A stretch of DNA of 64,000 nt from Thermosediminibacter litoriperuensis (GTDB lineage: Bacteria; Bacillota; Thermosediminibacteria; Thermosediminibacterales; Thermosediminibacteraceae): positions 1 to 64,000 of the forward strand of contig NZ_VNHO01000013.1 of assembly GCF_008124715.1 (NCBI RefSeq). Direction: 5' to 3'. Positions within the stretch are counted from its first letter, which is position 1. Each line of letters begins with the position of its first letter. The notes beneath the pieces were generated by a model. That model saw only the letters and a program-made list of their open reading frames with translations. It did no database searches and had not been told where the DNA came from. Below are positions 47,592 through 58,477 of the stretch, piece after piece. A program made the position numbers and the translations under genes.

Positions 47592-47622
47592 ATCTTTTAC
47601 ATTCGCCCCTTATTAATGCCTC

Positions 47623-49776
47623 CTACTTTTTAATTTCCGAAATCAGATACTGGCCGCCCTTTTCTATAAATCTTATTTCCACCCCTTGTGCCGGGCCCGA
47701 GATTATCCTTATTGGGCCCCGGCGCTCCCCCGACGGATCGCTAAGATCTATCTGCCACTTCTGGCCGAGAGGGTCCTGCACTAATTTCAGCTCTTTCGCC
47801 CTGTCGATGAGGGCTTTACCGGTCACCCACCTTTCGGCCTCACCTTCATCGGCGGTGCTGAGGGCGTATATGAAATTCACCAGGGTGTTATACGCCGAGG
47901 GAACGACATTGAATTTCATGAGAACGTAATCATCGCCCGAAGCAGCCCCTTCGGGAGTCCCCTTAGTCCCAAATTCGCGAACCCATCTGGCCTCAAACCG
48001 CCTGTGAGGCCCCGGGTTGCTCTCCATGAAAATATCTTCCTTCCCATCTTTAAAGCCCCAAAGGTCTCCTTCCATTGTAAGCTCCGAAAGACCCCGCCCT
48101 GTAAAAGAAACCCTTGATCGCACGTTAGGCCACCGGGCGGCGGGGTGGGATGATGACCATATTACCTTCCACTCGCCGCCCTCCAGACGAAGCAGCCTGT
48201 ACGCGGGAATGGGGCTTCCGCTGCCGCCGGTGGCGGAATCGTATATTACCCCCATTTCCACCGTATTGTTCCGGCCGGTGGAAAGGCGGGCGTCCATGAC
48301 GGTAAAAGTCGGGGAAAATCCGTGCTCATCATCGTTGGCAGAATAGAACACCTGGGAATAAAGCTCATCCTTTTCCCACCAGAATATGGCATGGCCGTCT
48401 ACATAGCCGCCCAGCACTTGAGAATCCGAAGTAAAATCCACCAGTAAAGTCAGCGGAAGGTCTCCTTCAGTATTTTCGGCCAGCAGATGGTTTATACTGA
48501 TACCCTGGTCCTTGCCCCATTTATCGATGTCCTGTATTTTCTGCCACCTTTCCTCGGGTTTTATAGAAGCCATGTACCGATAAATCTTTTCGTATCCCCT
48601 GACGCCTTTCAAGCGCCGCAGGGCTTTACCGGCCGGCATCAAAGCCAGAGTCTTTTCGATGGAGTCTTCCTTAAATAGTGTCTCTGTTATTTCCATGGAC
48701 CGGCGGTAACAATCCTCCGCTTTATCGTATTGCTTGAGGCTTTCATAGCTTTTGCCCATGTCAATCAAAGCCTCGGCTTTGATTTTCTTCAAATATGCGG
48801 GCTCCTCCTGCTGCCGGCTGCCGGGAAGCTCGGGCGCTTTCGCCTTTATAACATCATTCAAAAGTCCTATGGCTCTGTCGTACTGGCCCAGGTCATTTAG
48901 CGCCCTGGCTTTCACTATCATAAACTTATAATCCGGCGGGTAATCCCCTTTTAGCGAAAGGCCCTTTTCTACAGATTTCAAAGCTTTCTCCGGCATGCCC
49001 GCCTTCTGCTGGGCATCGGCCAGGTAATACCAGATAACCGGTGCGTCGGGTGCTTTTTTAAGCTGTTCTTCATAGTATTCAACTACTTTTGGAAAATACT
49101 CCGGATACAGGTCTTCCGCAGGGACCAGGCCGATTTCATACCAGCGCAGCACATCCACGGCCATGGCGGTGATGGTGTCCTTCTGCCAAACCGCCAGCTG
49201 AGCCCGTCCGTCATAGCCCTTTTCGGTGCTGTATTTTCCGGTAAGGTGCAGTATATCCAGCCTGTGATACCCCGTTCCGGCAATCTTCTTCAGCGTGTCC
49301 CCATGCCAGGAGAAAATATCAAGGCCGTTTCCGGCGGAGGCCCCGATGGTGGTTCCGATGAGTACTTCGGGTTTTCCATCGCCGGTTATGTCCTCAAATT
49401 CCAGCAAATCCAGGGCAAATCCGAAACCCTGCTGCTCCCATACCTTCTGCCATTGACCGTCCTTGAATTTGAGCACGAAAGCCCCGATTTCGTTGGTGTT
49501 ATCTCCGACCCGGTAAACGGCCAGGATCTCGCTTTTGCCATCGACAGCGTCGAGGTCCCTTTGGCTGATAGCGCGACCTGAACCATACCGTTCGAGCTGT
49601 GCCCCCGGAGGCAGGAATTTCTGGACAACGGCGACCACATCCCCTTCGTTTTCGACAGGAGTGCTGACCGTCTGCGGGGGCCTTATGATGCTGGCCGGAG
49701 AAGGTAGAATACTGCACCCGGCGATCAGCGATGTCCCGGAAATTAAAATGGCAGCAAACTTTTTTAAACGGCTCAT
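47623..49776 (-). CDS. Large TPR and VCBS-like lipoprotein
   Basis: The 717-residue exported protein starts at the ATG 49774-49776 behind GGAGGGG. A signal peptide ends at lipobox LIAG-Cys21. An N-terminal beta region with an FG-GAP/VCBS-like calcium loop (DITGDGKPEVLIG, near residue 140) follows. TPR-like helical repeats (about 240-390) include IWYYLADAQQKAGMPEKALK and GKSYESLKQYDKAEDCYRRS, and a second beta region follows. No enzyme motif is visible. It lies downstream of a two-component system on the same strand, with a 130-bp gap, and may be a wall-side assembly or sensing protein. Confidence 0.75.
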   Translation of the reverse strand: MSRLKKFAAILISGTSLIAGCSILPSPASIIRPPQTVSTPVENEGDVVAVVQKFLPPGAQLERYGSGRAISQRDLDAVDGKSEILAVYRVGDNTNEIGAFVLKFKDGQWQKVWEQQGFGFALDLLEFEDITGDGKPEVLIGTTIGASAGNGLDIFSWHGDTLKKIAGTGYHRLDILHLTGKYSTEKGYDGRAQLAVWQKDTITAMAVDVLRWYEIGLVPAEDLYPEYFPKVVEYYEEQLKKAPDAPVIWYYLADAQQKAGMPEKALKSVEKGLSLKGDYPPDYKFMIVKARALNDLGQYDRAIGLLNDVIKAKAPELPGSRQQEEPAYLKKIKAEALIDMGKSYESLKQYDKAEDCYRRSMEITETLFKEDSIEKTLALMPAGKALRRLKGVRGYEKIYRYMASIKPEERWQKIQDIDKWGKDQGISINHLLAENTEGDLPLTLLVDFTSDSQVLGGYVDGHAIFWWEKDELYSQVFYSANDDEHGFSPTFTVMDARLSTGRNNTVEMGVIYDSATGGSGSPIPAYRLLRLEGGEWKVIWSSSHPAARWPNVRSRVSFTGRGLSELTMEGDLWGFKDGKEDIFMESNPGPHRRFEARWVREFGTKGTPEGAASGDDYVLMKFNVVPSAYNTLVNFIYALSTADEGEAERWVTGKALIDRAKELKLVQDPLGQKWQIDLSDPSGERRGPIRIISGPAQGVEIRFIEKGGQYLISEIKK

Positions 49777-49909
49777 GAACACCCCTCCGTTGAAGCATAT
49801 CATCGCAGCTTGAGCCTTAGCTAAGGTAACTTCCCCACTGCAATAATAAGTATAACCATTGCTAGCAAAAAAAAGGGTTATTAAGAGGTTAAAAATGGTT
49901 ACAAAAAAG

Positions 49910-51379
49910 TTAAACGGGCAATATAACCTCGACCCGGGTTCCCTTTCCGGGCGCGCTGGTTATTTCCATGCGCCCTCCGTGAAGCCTGACAATCTCGTCA
50001 CAGATGGCGAGCCCGAGTCCGCTGCCCGGCTGTTTGCTCTTTGCCTTATAAAATTTTTTGGTGACGTGGGGGAGGTCTTCCGGCGGTATGCCGCAACCGG
50101 TGTCCTCCACGGTTATTCTGACACTGACATTGTCGCTTTCAGCTCTGACCCGGACCGTGTCGCCGGCCTGGGTGAATTTGAAGGCGTTGTCCAGCAGATT
50201 TATGAGTACCTGTTTTATGCGGTTTTCGTCCGCCGGTATCTCCGGAAGTCCTTCTTCCGCGTATACTTCAAATTCTACAGCCTGCCGCCGGGCCCTCGGC
50301 ATCATCTGGGTTTTTATATAGTCGAGCGTATCCGAAAGCACGACCTTATCTAAATTCAGCTTGATGGCCCCGGCCTCAAACCTTGAAAAATCAAGGAGTT
50401 CCTCCACCAGCTCCGAAAGCCTTTCGCTCTCTCTCGTTATAATTCCTAGGCCTTCTATTAACTCATCCAAATTGAGGTAAACTCCTCGGTCCGGAACGCC
50501 GGCGTTTTCGGGTAATTTTTCGTTTTCCCAAACAGCATTGCCTCCTGATGGCAAAATTCCCCGGGCGGCTGAAAGCAGCGTGATTGTCCATCCTTTAATA
50601 GCAGTAAGCGGCGTGCGGAGTTCATGGGATACTGATGCTATGAATTCATTTTTGAGTTCCTCCTGCCGCATTATTTCCTGTGCCATGAAATTCAGGGTAA
50701 CTGCCAGCCTGCCTATCTCATCATTGTATCTTTTGGGAGCTCTTGCCGTAAATTTGCCCTTTGCCATCTCTTCCGCCACACGGGTTATCTCATTCAGAGG
50801 CTTTACGATGGTTTGTGACAGTACGACTGCGGCAAAAACGGATATAATCACCGCCGCCAAACCTATTGAAATTAGGATAACGGCGATTTTGCCTACCACA
50901 TCATTTACGCCCTCCAGAGAAGTCACAAACCGCACAACCCCAACCACATTATCGCCGGATTTCAGGGGATAAGAAACCGCCAGCACCCTTTCTCCGGTAC
51001 CGCGCATCCTCCCCCACCATTTCGACGGCAACCCCTCCAGAGCCTTTTTAACATCGGAAAAATTCACAATTCCACCCAATTCCTCTCCTGCCGAATCGGC
51101 CAGCAGCCTTGCTTCCCGGTCAATGATCTGCACCTGGGCGGCGGTAGGGGCCGAAAAGCTTTCCAGCAGAGCATTGGCGTTCTTTTCAAGGACACCATCC
51201 CGCGCCAGATATTGCCGGTAGAAATTTGCCGAGACTTCCGCCTGTTTTGACAGTACTTCTTCCACATTGCCGAAATAATACTGTCTGACGGATATTATTA
51301 GTATAATTTCGAAAATTATAACCGTCAGTAAGATGACCGCAAGAAAACTCTTCAAAAGTCTTGCTCTAATCCCCTCCAA
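49910..51379 (-). CDS. Sensor histidine kinase (PhoR/WalK-like)
   Basis: The 489-residue kinase has a helix (about 9-31), an extracellular sensor domain (about 32-163), a second helix (about 164-187) and a HAMP domain (about 188-240). The dimerisation domain carries His252 in SVSHELRTPLTAIKG, and the catalytic domain has NLLDNAFKF, EDTGCGIPPEDL and GSGLGLAICDEI. A TTG start directly follows the response regulator stop, with GGAGGG eight bases upstream inside that gene. An insertion of about 40 residues sits between the two helices of the dimerisation region. Its stimulus is not evident. Confidence 0.92.
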   Translation of the reverse strand: MEGIRARLLKSFLAVILLTVIIFEIILIISVRQYYFGNVEEVLSKQAEVSANFYRQYLARDGVLEKNANALLESFSAPTAAQVQIIDREARLLADSAGEELGGIVNFSDVKKALEGLPSKWWGRMRGTGERVLAVSYPLKSGDNVVGVVRFVTSLEGVNDVVGKIAVILISIGLAAVIISVFAAVVLSQTIVKPLNEITRVAEEMAKGKFTARAPKRYNDEIGRLAVTLNFMAQEIMRQEELKNEFIASVSHELRTPLTAIKGWTITLLSAARGILPSGGNAVWENEKLPENAGVPDRGVYLNLDELIEGLGIITRESERLSELVEELLDFSRFEAGAIKLNLDKVVLSDTLDYIKTQMMPRARRQAVEFEVYAEEGLPEIPADENRIKQVLINLLDNAFKFTQAGDTVRVRAESDNVSVRITVEDTGCGIPPEDLPHVTKKFYKAKSKQPGSGLGLAICDEIVRLHGGRMEITSAPGKGTRVEVILPV

Positions 51380-52075
51380 TTACTTTTCCCTCCAGCGGTA
51401 ACCCATACCCCATACCGTCTCGATATATTCGGGCCTTCCGGGGTTATCTTCTACCTTTTCCCTTAGCCTCCTGATATGCACATCCACTGTCTTGGGATCC
51501 CCCACATAATCCGCACCCCAGACCGCATTCAAAATTTCATCCCTGCTGAAGGCCTTTCCGGGATTTTTCATAAAAAGCGCCATCAGGTTAAATTCCCTGG
51601 GGGTAAGGTCCAGCTCTTCACCCTTTTTTAAAACCCTGTGCCCTTTCAGGTCCAACACAAACGGCCCCGAGGAAATTTTCTCATCTTCCCAACCACCCCT
51701 ACGAATCCGGCGCAGCACCGCCCGGATCCTGGCCGTAAGCTCCAGGGGATTGAAGGGCTTTACCACATAATCATCGGCCCCCAGTTCCAGGCCCATAATC
51801 CTGTCCATGTCCTGCCCCCGGGCCGTCAGCATGACGACGGCCATATCCGGCAATTTTTCCCGCAGGAGGCGGCACACTTCAAAACCGTCCATACCCGGGA
51901 GCATTACATCAAGTACCGTGATATCGGGCTTCTCTTCCAGGGCTTTTTTCACAGCTTCTTCACCGGAAGCCGCCTCAATCACTTCATAGCCGTTCCTCTT
52001 TAAGTTTATGACAATAAAGCGGCGGATGGAATCCTCATCCTCCACCACCAGTATCCTTCCGGATATCTGCTGCAC
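51380..52075 (-). CDS. OmpR-family response regulator (PhoP/WalR-like)
   Basis: The 231-residue regulator starts at a GTG (52073-52075) with GGAGG seven bases upstream; a longer in-frame start lacks a site. The receiver domain has the Glu-Asp acid pair, Asp56 in TVLDVMLPGMDG, and Lys in YVVKPF. The winged-helix domain has TPREFNLMALFMKNPGKAFSRDE and VHIRRLREKVEDNP. It is translationally coupled to the kinase. PhoP is one candidate identity and would fit the Pho box at pstS, but sequence alone does not separate PhoP from other members. Confidence 0.93.
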   Translation of the reverse strand: MQQISGRILVVEDEDSIRRFIVINLKRNGYEVIEAASGEEAVKKALEEKPDITVLDVMLPGMDGFEVCRLLREKLPDMAVVMLTARGQDMDRIMGLELGADDYVVKPFNPLELTARIRAVLRRIRRGGWEDEKISSGPFVLDLKGHRVLKKGEELDLTPREFNLMALFMKNPGKAFSRDEILNAVWGADYVGDPKTVDVHIRRLREKVEDNPGRPEYIETVWGMGYRWREK

Positions 52076-52134
52076 TACTGAAACCTCCAATATATAACTT
52101 TTTTTGTGCAAAAAATAAGCCCCTTTTTAGAGGC

Positions 52135-52644
52135 TTATCCAATTTTTACTATGATACCGATTATAGCAACTAGTATGCCCAGAATACCTATAACAGAACC
52201 TATAAACCAATATCTTAAACTATTGAATTCTTTTTTGAGTTCATTTATTTCATCTTTAAGCGATCTTGTATCAGACTTAACCGAATTTATCTCAGTTTTC
52301 ACTGAATTTATTTCACCTACTAATGCTTGCCTGAAACCATCAATTTGCTGCTTTACCGAATCTATTTCACCCTTTAACTCTTGCCTCATACCACCATTCT
52401 GCTGCTTTACCGAATCCATTTCACCCTTGAGCTCTTGCTTGATACCATCAATCTGTTGTTTTATTTCCTGTCTTAAGCTGTCAAAGCGTAGATCCGCATT
52501 GTTACGAAATTCGTTATGTATCTGCATTAATGTGTTGATCTGCTGCGCCAGATAAAAATAGCCTATTTCGGTAATCCTGGCTTCTTCCCCTGAACCCGAA
52601 GCGGTAACTTCTTTTTTGGCCTTTTCCAAATCATCCAGCGCCAT
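52135..52644 (-). CDS. Coiled-coil protein with C-terminal membrane anchor (unknown function)
   Basis: The 169-residue protein starts at the ATG 52642-52644 (MALDDLEKAKKE) with GAGGGGG upstream. An N-terminal ~45 residues are followed by a long heptad-like coiled coil (about 50-145) built from 18-residue units of the type ELKGEIDSVKQQIDGFRQ. It ends in one hydrophobic helix (about 148-166) and a short basic tail. This plan suggests a cytoplasmic coiled coil hung from the membrane. No family is recognised, and it is followed by the response regulator about 60 bp away. Confidence 0.75.
   Translation of the reverse strand: MALDDLEKAKKEVTASGSGEEARITEIGYFYLAQQINTLMQIHNEFRNNADLRFDSLRQEIKQQIDGIKQELKGEMDSVKQQNGGMRQELKGEIDSVKQQIDGFRQALVGEINSVKTEINSVKSDTRSLKDEINELKKEFNSLRYWFIGSVIGILGILVAIIGIIVKIG
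52290..52470 (-). repeat. 54-bp tandem repeats in the coiled-coil gene
   Basis: The segment TGCTGCTTTACCGAAT recurs at 52346 and 52400, and a looser copy precedes it, giving a 54-base period equal to 18 residues. Such repeats can expand or contract by slippage. Confidence 0.7.
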
Positions 52645-52731
52645 TGAGAAAACCCCCTCGGTTTTATTATAACACAAACGGTAAAGGGGTTGTCATATAT
52701 TCAAATATTTTTTTAAAAATCCGACAATCCA

Positions 52732-53052
52732 TTATCCTGCTTTCTTTTTAAGCCGGGCTACGGTATAGTACGTCGGCCGGTCCTGGACGATGGCGTAAAA
52801 TTCGGTTTCCAGCATCAGGCCGTTATACCTCAAAACTATTTCCCTCAGTTTTTCCTGCGACACATTTTCCAGAAACGCGACTATGACTGCCTTCCTAGCC
52901 CTTCTCCTTCCGGCCGCCGCCTCGATAGATTTATTATCCACCGCCGGTACGATGTCGATAACCGTGCCGTCGTCCCTCAACAGCGCCGCCACAAACGCAG
53001 GTCTGGGAGCCTTGGCCAACCTCCGCCTTACTTCAAATACGACCGAATTCAT
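52732..53052 (-). CDS. Conserved-looking small protein of unknown function
   Basis: The 106-residue protein begins at an ATG with GGGGGT upstream and has codon use like its neighbours. It is rich in Ala, Arg and Val. It has no signal peptide, a possible beta-rich N-terminus (NSVVFEVRRRLAKAPRPAFVA), a basic stretch GRRRARKA, and a C-terminal YAIVQDRPTYYTVARLKKK segment. I do not recognise it. It stands alone on the minus strand between the coiled-coil gene and a plus-strand accessory segment. Confidence 0.65.
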   Translation of the reverse strand: MNSVVFEVRRRLAKAPRPAFVAALLRDDGTVIDIVPAVDNKSIEAAAGRRRARKAVIVAFLENVSQEKLREIVLRYNGLMLETEFYAIVQDRPTYYTVARLKKKAG

Positions 53053-53377
53053 AAATTTTTACCCCCTGATCGTGTTCCTTATGAAAGTGGACAAAACCCA
53101 CCTACGTTAAACTTATATGCACCGTATTTCCGTTTTTATGACGGATTTTTGTAATTAATAAATACGAACGAGTGTTCTTTATATTAACTATATAACATCG
53201 AAGACGAACTTTCAAGATGAATTCAAGTAAAATCAAAAAAATTGAATTAGATATGGCGAAGATTAAGATAAAGGTATATAATGATAATCGTCAAGCATCA
53301 GTGCTTGTGCTGTTTCGTTATATTTCCAGATTTTATATAATTATCATCTGGTTAAGATTACGGATTGGTCTGCTCTT
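53053..53377. other. AT-rich intergenic stretch, no gene recognised
   Basis: This stretch holds short hairpins (for example AAGCA/TGCTT near 53294-53307) and an ATGATAAT/ATTATCAT pair about 50 bases apart, but no terminator, RNA or gene that I can name. Composition shifts to AT-rich here, continuing through the GNAT and VOC genes. Confidence 0.5.
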
Positions 53378-53485
53378 ATGGATATAACGGATAATGTGAC
53401 GTTTGTTGCATCAGTTCTTCTTATCGTTACCATTATATTAAATGCAATTACTTTGCTTGTATATCGTGACAGAATAGCAAAATAG
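53378..53485 (+). CDS. Possible 35-residue single-helix membrane peptide
   Basis: The reading frame MDITDNVTFVASVLLIVTII continues with LNAITLLVYRDRIAK and stops. It has one clear hydrophobic helix (about 8-29) and a basic tail. GGATTGG upstream is a weak ribosome site. The helix pattern supports a real peptide, but length makes chance possible. Confidence 0.3.
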   Translation: MDITDNVTFVASVLLIVTIILNAITLLVYRDRIAK

Positions 53486-53598
53486 AAGGTTGAAATAATT
53501 AATTCAAATTCATAATGCAAAGAGGATTACCTCACAAAAAAATGACTTATTCCCCAGCAGCAGTGTTATAATTGAACTCGGAAAGGAGATATTTTGAT

Positions 53599-54129
53599 AT
53601 GAATATAACTATAAGACAAGAAACCGAAAAGGATTATAAGGTATCAGAATTTATTGTAAAAGAAGCCTTTAATGATGCAGTGTATAGTGACCATAAAGAA
53701 CATCTTTTAGTTGCAAAATTGAGAAATAGCGATGCATTTATACCGGAACTTTCTCTTGTAGCAGAACTTGACGGGGAAATTGTAGGACATATTATGCTGA
53801 CAAAAGTAATTATTAAAAATAGTGAAAGAGAATATGAATCATTAGCATTAGCCCCGGTTTCAGTTTTGCCTCAGTATCAGAATAAGGGCGTTGGCAGTGC
53901 ATTAATCGTTGAAAGCCTGAAAATTGCAAAAAGACTCGGCTTTAAGTCGGTGATTGTTCTTGGCCATAGTAAGTATTATCCCCGTTTTGGATTTAAACCT
54001 GCAAGTATATGGGGTATAAAGGCTCCCTTTGATGTGCCTGATGAATCATTTATGGCATTAGAACTTGAGAGTGGAAGCCTTGATGGTGTTTCGGGAGTTG
54101 TAGTATACCCTAAGGAGTTCTATGAATAA
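53599..54129 (+). CDS. GNAT-family N-acetyltransferase
   Basis: The 176-residue protein has the GNAT fold with the acetyl-CoA motif VLPQYQNKGVGSALIVESLKIA (Q-x-x-G-x-G) and VIVLGHSKYYPRFGFKPA in the C-terminal half. It resembles YhbS-type acetyltransferases. The ATG at 53597-53601 region (53599) has AAGGAGATAT upstream. The acceptor substrate is unknown. It is AT-rich compared with groEL and is followed by a VOC gene on the same strand. Confidence 0.88.
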   Translation: MNITIRQETEKDYKVSEFIVKEAFNDAVYSDHKEHLLVAKLRNSDAFIPELSLVAELDGEIVGHIMLTKVIIKNSEREYESLALAPVSVLPQYQNKGVGSALIVESLKIAKRLGFKSVIVLGHSKYYPRFGFKPASIWGIKAPFDVPDESFMALELESGSLDGVSGVVVYPKEFYE

Positions 54130-54211
54130 ATAGCGGAGGTTATTGTTAGGCAACAGCAGGAAAAAGCGAAGTAGAGATTATTTATGAATCTATAAAAGGA
54201 GTGTGTCTATA

Positions 54212-54646
54212 GTGGTTGGAGTAGAAATCGATATGGTTGTCACAGACAGCCTGAAAGCATTGGAATTATACGAAAAAATATTTGATATCGAGCGTGTTGA
54301 GGTTACAGATTTTCCCAAAGGTGAAAATGAAGTCATTTTTACCCTATACGGAGTACGCTTTCACATGTTGGATGAAAACCCAAAATTCGGGTTGAAAGCG
54401 CCAAACCCGGATGAACCTAAAACGATTTGGTTTAACATCCTTGTCCCTGACATCAAGGAAACATTTTCAAAGGCGATCAGTGCGGGCTGTACTGAGGTGC
54501 AACCGGTGACTGAAATGCCTGATTACGGAGTGTCAAATGCCATATTTATTGACCCTTTCGGCTATCAATGGATGCTGCATCAAATACACAAAGAAGTGAG
54601 TTTTGAAGAACGCACACGACTTTGGGAGGAAAAAAGGGATAATTAA
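54212..54646 (+). CDS. VOC-family (glyoxalase/bleomycin-resistance-like) protein
   Basis: The 144-residue protein has two beta-alpha-beta-beta-beta units typical of the vicinal-oxygen-chelate superfamily: VTDSLKALELYEKIFDIERVEV at the start, and SNAIFIDPFGYQWMLHQIHKEV near the end, resembling PhnB-type proteins. A GTG at 54212 with AAGGAG ten bases upstream is preferred to one nine bases earlier that nearly abuts the site. The ligand is not predictable. Confidence 0.85.
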   Translation: MVGVEIDMVVTDSLKALELYEKIFDIERVEVTDFPKGENEVIFTLYGVRFHMLDENPKFGLKAPNPDEPKTIWFNILVPDIKETFSKAISAGCTEVQPVTEMPDYGVSNAIFIDPFGYQWMLHQIHKEVSFEERTRLWEEKRDN

Positions 54647-54743
54647 CAATTGGTGCATAATACGAAGTTAAATTGGTTCCCTATCTTCTTATTTTACGAA
54701 TCGAATTACCCGCAAAGTTATACACAGTTTATATATAAACTAA

Positions 54744-54779
54744 GAGGCAAGCCTTCATTTATGTGGCTTGCCTCTTTTT
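54744..54779. terminator. Strong terminator between VOC and groEL (convergent)
   Basis: A perfect 10-bp stem, GAGGCAAGCC (54744-54753) and GGCTTGCCTC (54765-54774), is followed by TTTTT on the plus strand. It ends the GNAT-VOC unit and can also stop groEL transcription from the other side. Confidence 0.9.
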
Positions 54780-54816
54780 GAGTTTAGATAATTTTTATCG
54801 GCGGGATTTTTTTCTA

Positions 54817-56734
<1,918 letters not shown>

Positions 56735-56779
56735 GTTAACCCTCCTTTTAATTATATTTTTAATTGTGTAATATTATTA

Positions 56780-56806
56780 TTAGCACTCTTCTTAAGTGAG
56801 TGCTAA
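56780..56806 (-). promoter_or_regulatory. CIRCE operator (HrcA binding site)
   Basis: The perfect inverted repeat TTAGCACTC-N9-GAGTGCTAA lies 46-72 bp upstream of groES. It is the classic CIRCE element bound by HrcA, giving heat-inducible groESL. The 250 bp further upstream, to the molybdopterin genes, hold nothing else I recognise. Confidence 0.97.
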
Positions 56807-57053
56807 TGGCAATTTATATCATATCCTAATGATTTTTTAAAATCAATTTCACGCCGCCGCCCAAATCCGTTAAATTTTTTCCTCTATGCGGGATATTTGA
56901 TTTTTTTTGCTTAATTCTCGTAAATTCACCAGTAATCTTTTTACTGTCCACCATTTCAATATTTTATCCGGCATTTGGAAAAATATGCATCGAATGCCAT
57001 TCCGCATCCAAAAAAACCACCGGGCCAAATTCGTCCCGGCGGTATGCTTGCCT

Positions 57054-57989
57054 TCAAATCACCGGCTGCTTATCTATCCTGCCGCAGTCCCTCACCCGAC
57101 CTCTGAGGAGCTCAATGGCGTGGGGGAGTGCCGGCAGCGCCACTTCGAGGTTTTCCCTGACGGCCTTGGGGCTCCCCGGCAGGTTTATGATAAGGGTTCT
57201 GCCGCGGATGCCGGCCACGGCCCTGGAAAGCATGGCGTTCGGCGTCTTCTCAAGACTTTTTTGCCTCATGGCCTCCGGTATGCCGGGGACCTGTTTTTCT
57301 ACGACGGCCAGGGTAGCTTCCGGCGTGTTGTCCCGCGGGGAAAGTCCAGTCCCGCCGGTCGTCAGAACGAGGTCCAGCCCCTTTTCGCACATCACCAGAA
57401 GGGAATTTTTTATCGCTTCCAGGTCGTCGGGCACCATAACGTATTCCTCGACCCTTCCGTTCACGGCCTCCATCACTTCCTCTATCACCCTGCCGCTCAG
57501 GTCCTCCCTCTCGCCCCTGGCTCCCCTGTCGCTGGCGGTCAGTATTCCCACCCTGATCACGGGCACCACCTCGATCTCATCCCCAGCAGAAACCACGCCG
57601 CCCCGGAGTACCCGGGCGAAAATGCCTTCTTTCGGCATTATGCAGTCTCCGGCCTGGTGATAAATGGCGCACCTTTCATGGCACTCCTTGCCGATCTGGG
57701 TTACTTCCAGCACGACATCGTTTATCCTGAGCCTGGTGCCTACCGGCAGGCTGCAGAGGTCTACGCCTTCAGTGGTGATGTTCTCGGCAAAATCCCCGTG
57801 CCCTACCGAAAGCCCCTTCCTGCGCATTTTATCTATGCTCTCCACAGCTAGGAGACTCACCTGCCGGTGCCATGCACCGGCGTGGGCGTCACCCTCTATG
57901 CCGAATCCTTCTATCAGCCTGGCTTTCCCCACATCGCGCTTTTTCTCTCCCTTTTTCCCGCTCACGCAAACGGCCACTACTTTTCCCAC
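57054..57989 (-). CDS. MOSC-MogA fusion protein (molybdenum cofactor)
   Basis: The 311-residue protein joins two modules. Residues 1-143 are a MOSC domain (sulfur-carrier type, LIEGFGIEGDAHAG, GDFAENITTEGVDL, and Cys107 in KECHERCAIY). Residues 146-311 are a MogA/MoaB-like molybdopterin adenylyltransferase (VGILTASDRGARGEREDLSG, TTGGTGLSPRDNTPEAT, INLPGSPKAVRENLE). MogA adenylylates molybdopterin before metal insertion by MoeA. The GTG start overlaps moaC by 13 bp and has GAGG upstream. It is the last gene of the moe-moa operon. Confidence 0.93.
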   Translation of the reverse strand: MGKVVAVCVSGKKGEKKRDVGKARLIEGFGIEGDAHAGAWHRQVSLLAVESIDKMRRKGLSVGHGDFAENITTEGVDLCSLPVGTRLRINDVVLEVTQIGKECHERCAIYHQAGDCIMPKEGIFARVLRGGVVSAGDEIEVVPVIRVGILTASDRGARGEREDLSGRVIEEVMEAVNGRVEEYVMVPDDLEAIKNSLLVMCEKGLDLVLTTGGTGLSPRDNTPEATLAVVEKQVPGIPEAMRQKSLEKTPNAMLSRAVAGIRGRTLIINLPGSPKAVRENLEVALPALPHAIELLRGRVRDCGRIDKQPVI

Positions 57990-58477
57990 GGCACCTCTTC
58001 CTCCCTCCTGAAGTCCCCGCTTGTACCTCCGCTCTTTTCGATGAGCTGGATGTTTTTAATAACCATATCTCTGTCTACAGCCTTGCACATATCGTATATG
58101 GTGAGGCAGGCCGCCGAGACCGCCGTAAGGGCCTCCATCTCGACGCCCGTCTTACCGGTACATTTAACCCGGGCCTCCACGGCCACAGCGTTCCTGTCAT
58201 CTATGATGCGAAAATCCATGTCGACGCCTGCAAGAGTTATGTTATGGCACATGGGGATGATTTCCGGCGTCTTCTTTGCCGCCATTATCCCCGCCACCTG
58301 TGCTACGGCCAGCACATCGCCCTTTTTTATCCTCCCCTCCTTTATCATGCTGAGGGTTTCAGGTTTCATGAATACATACCCTCTCGCCACAGCGGTGCGC
58401 ACTGTATCGCCCTTTCCGCTCACATCCACCATCCGGGCCCTGCCCCGCCCGTCGAAATGGGTAAACTCCATTTTCAT
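57977..58477 (-). CDS. moaC: Cyclic pyranopterin monophosphate synthase
   Basis: MoaC acts after MoaA to form cPMP from the 3',8-cyclo-GTP intermediate. The ATG at 58475-58477 overlaps the moaA stop (ATGA), giving 166 residues beginning MKMEFTHFDGRGRARMVDV. Longer in-frame extensions are non-homologous. Key blocks are GDVLAVAQVAGIMAAKKTPE, IPMCHNITL, and VKCTGKTGVEMEALTAVSAA with the catalytic Lys. The product is full length. Confidence 0.97.
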   Translation of the reverse strand: MKMEFTHFDGRGRARMVDVSGKGDTVRTAVARGYVFMKPETLSMIKEGRIKKGDVLAVAQVAGIMAAKKTPEIIPMCHNITLAGVDMDFRIIDDRNAVAVEARVKCTGKTGVEMEALTAVSAACLTIYDMCKAVDRDMVIKNIQLIEKSGGTSGDFRREEEVPWEK

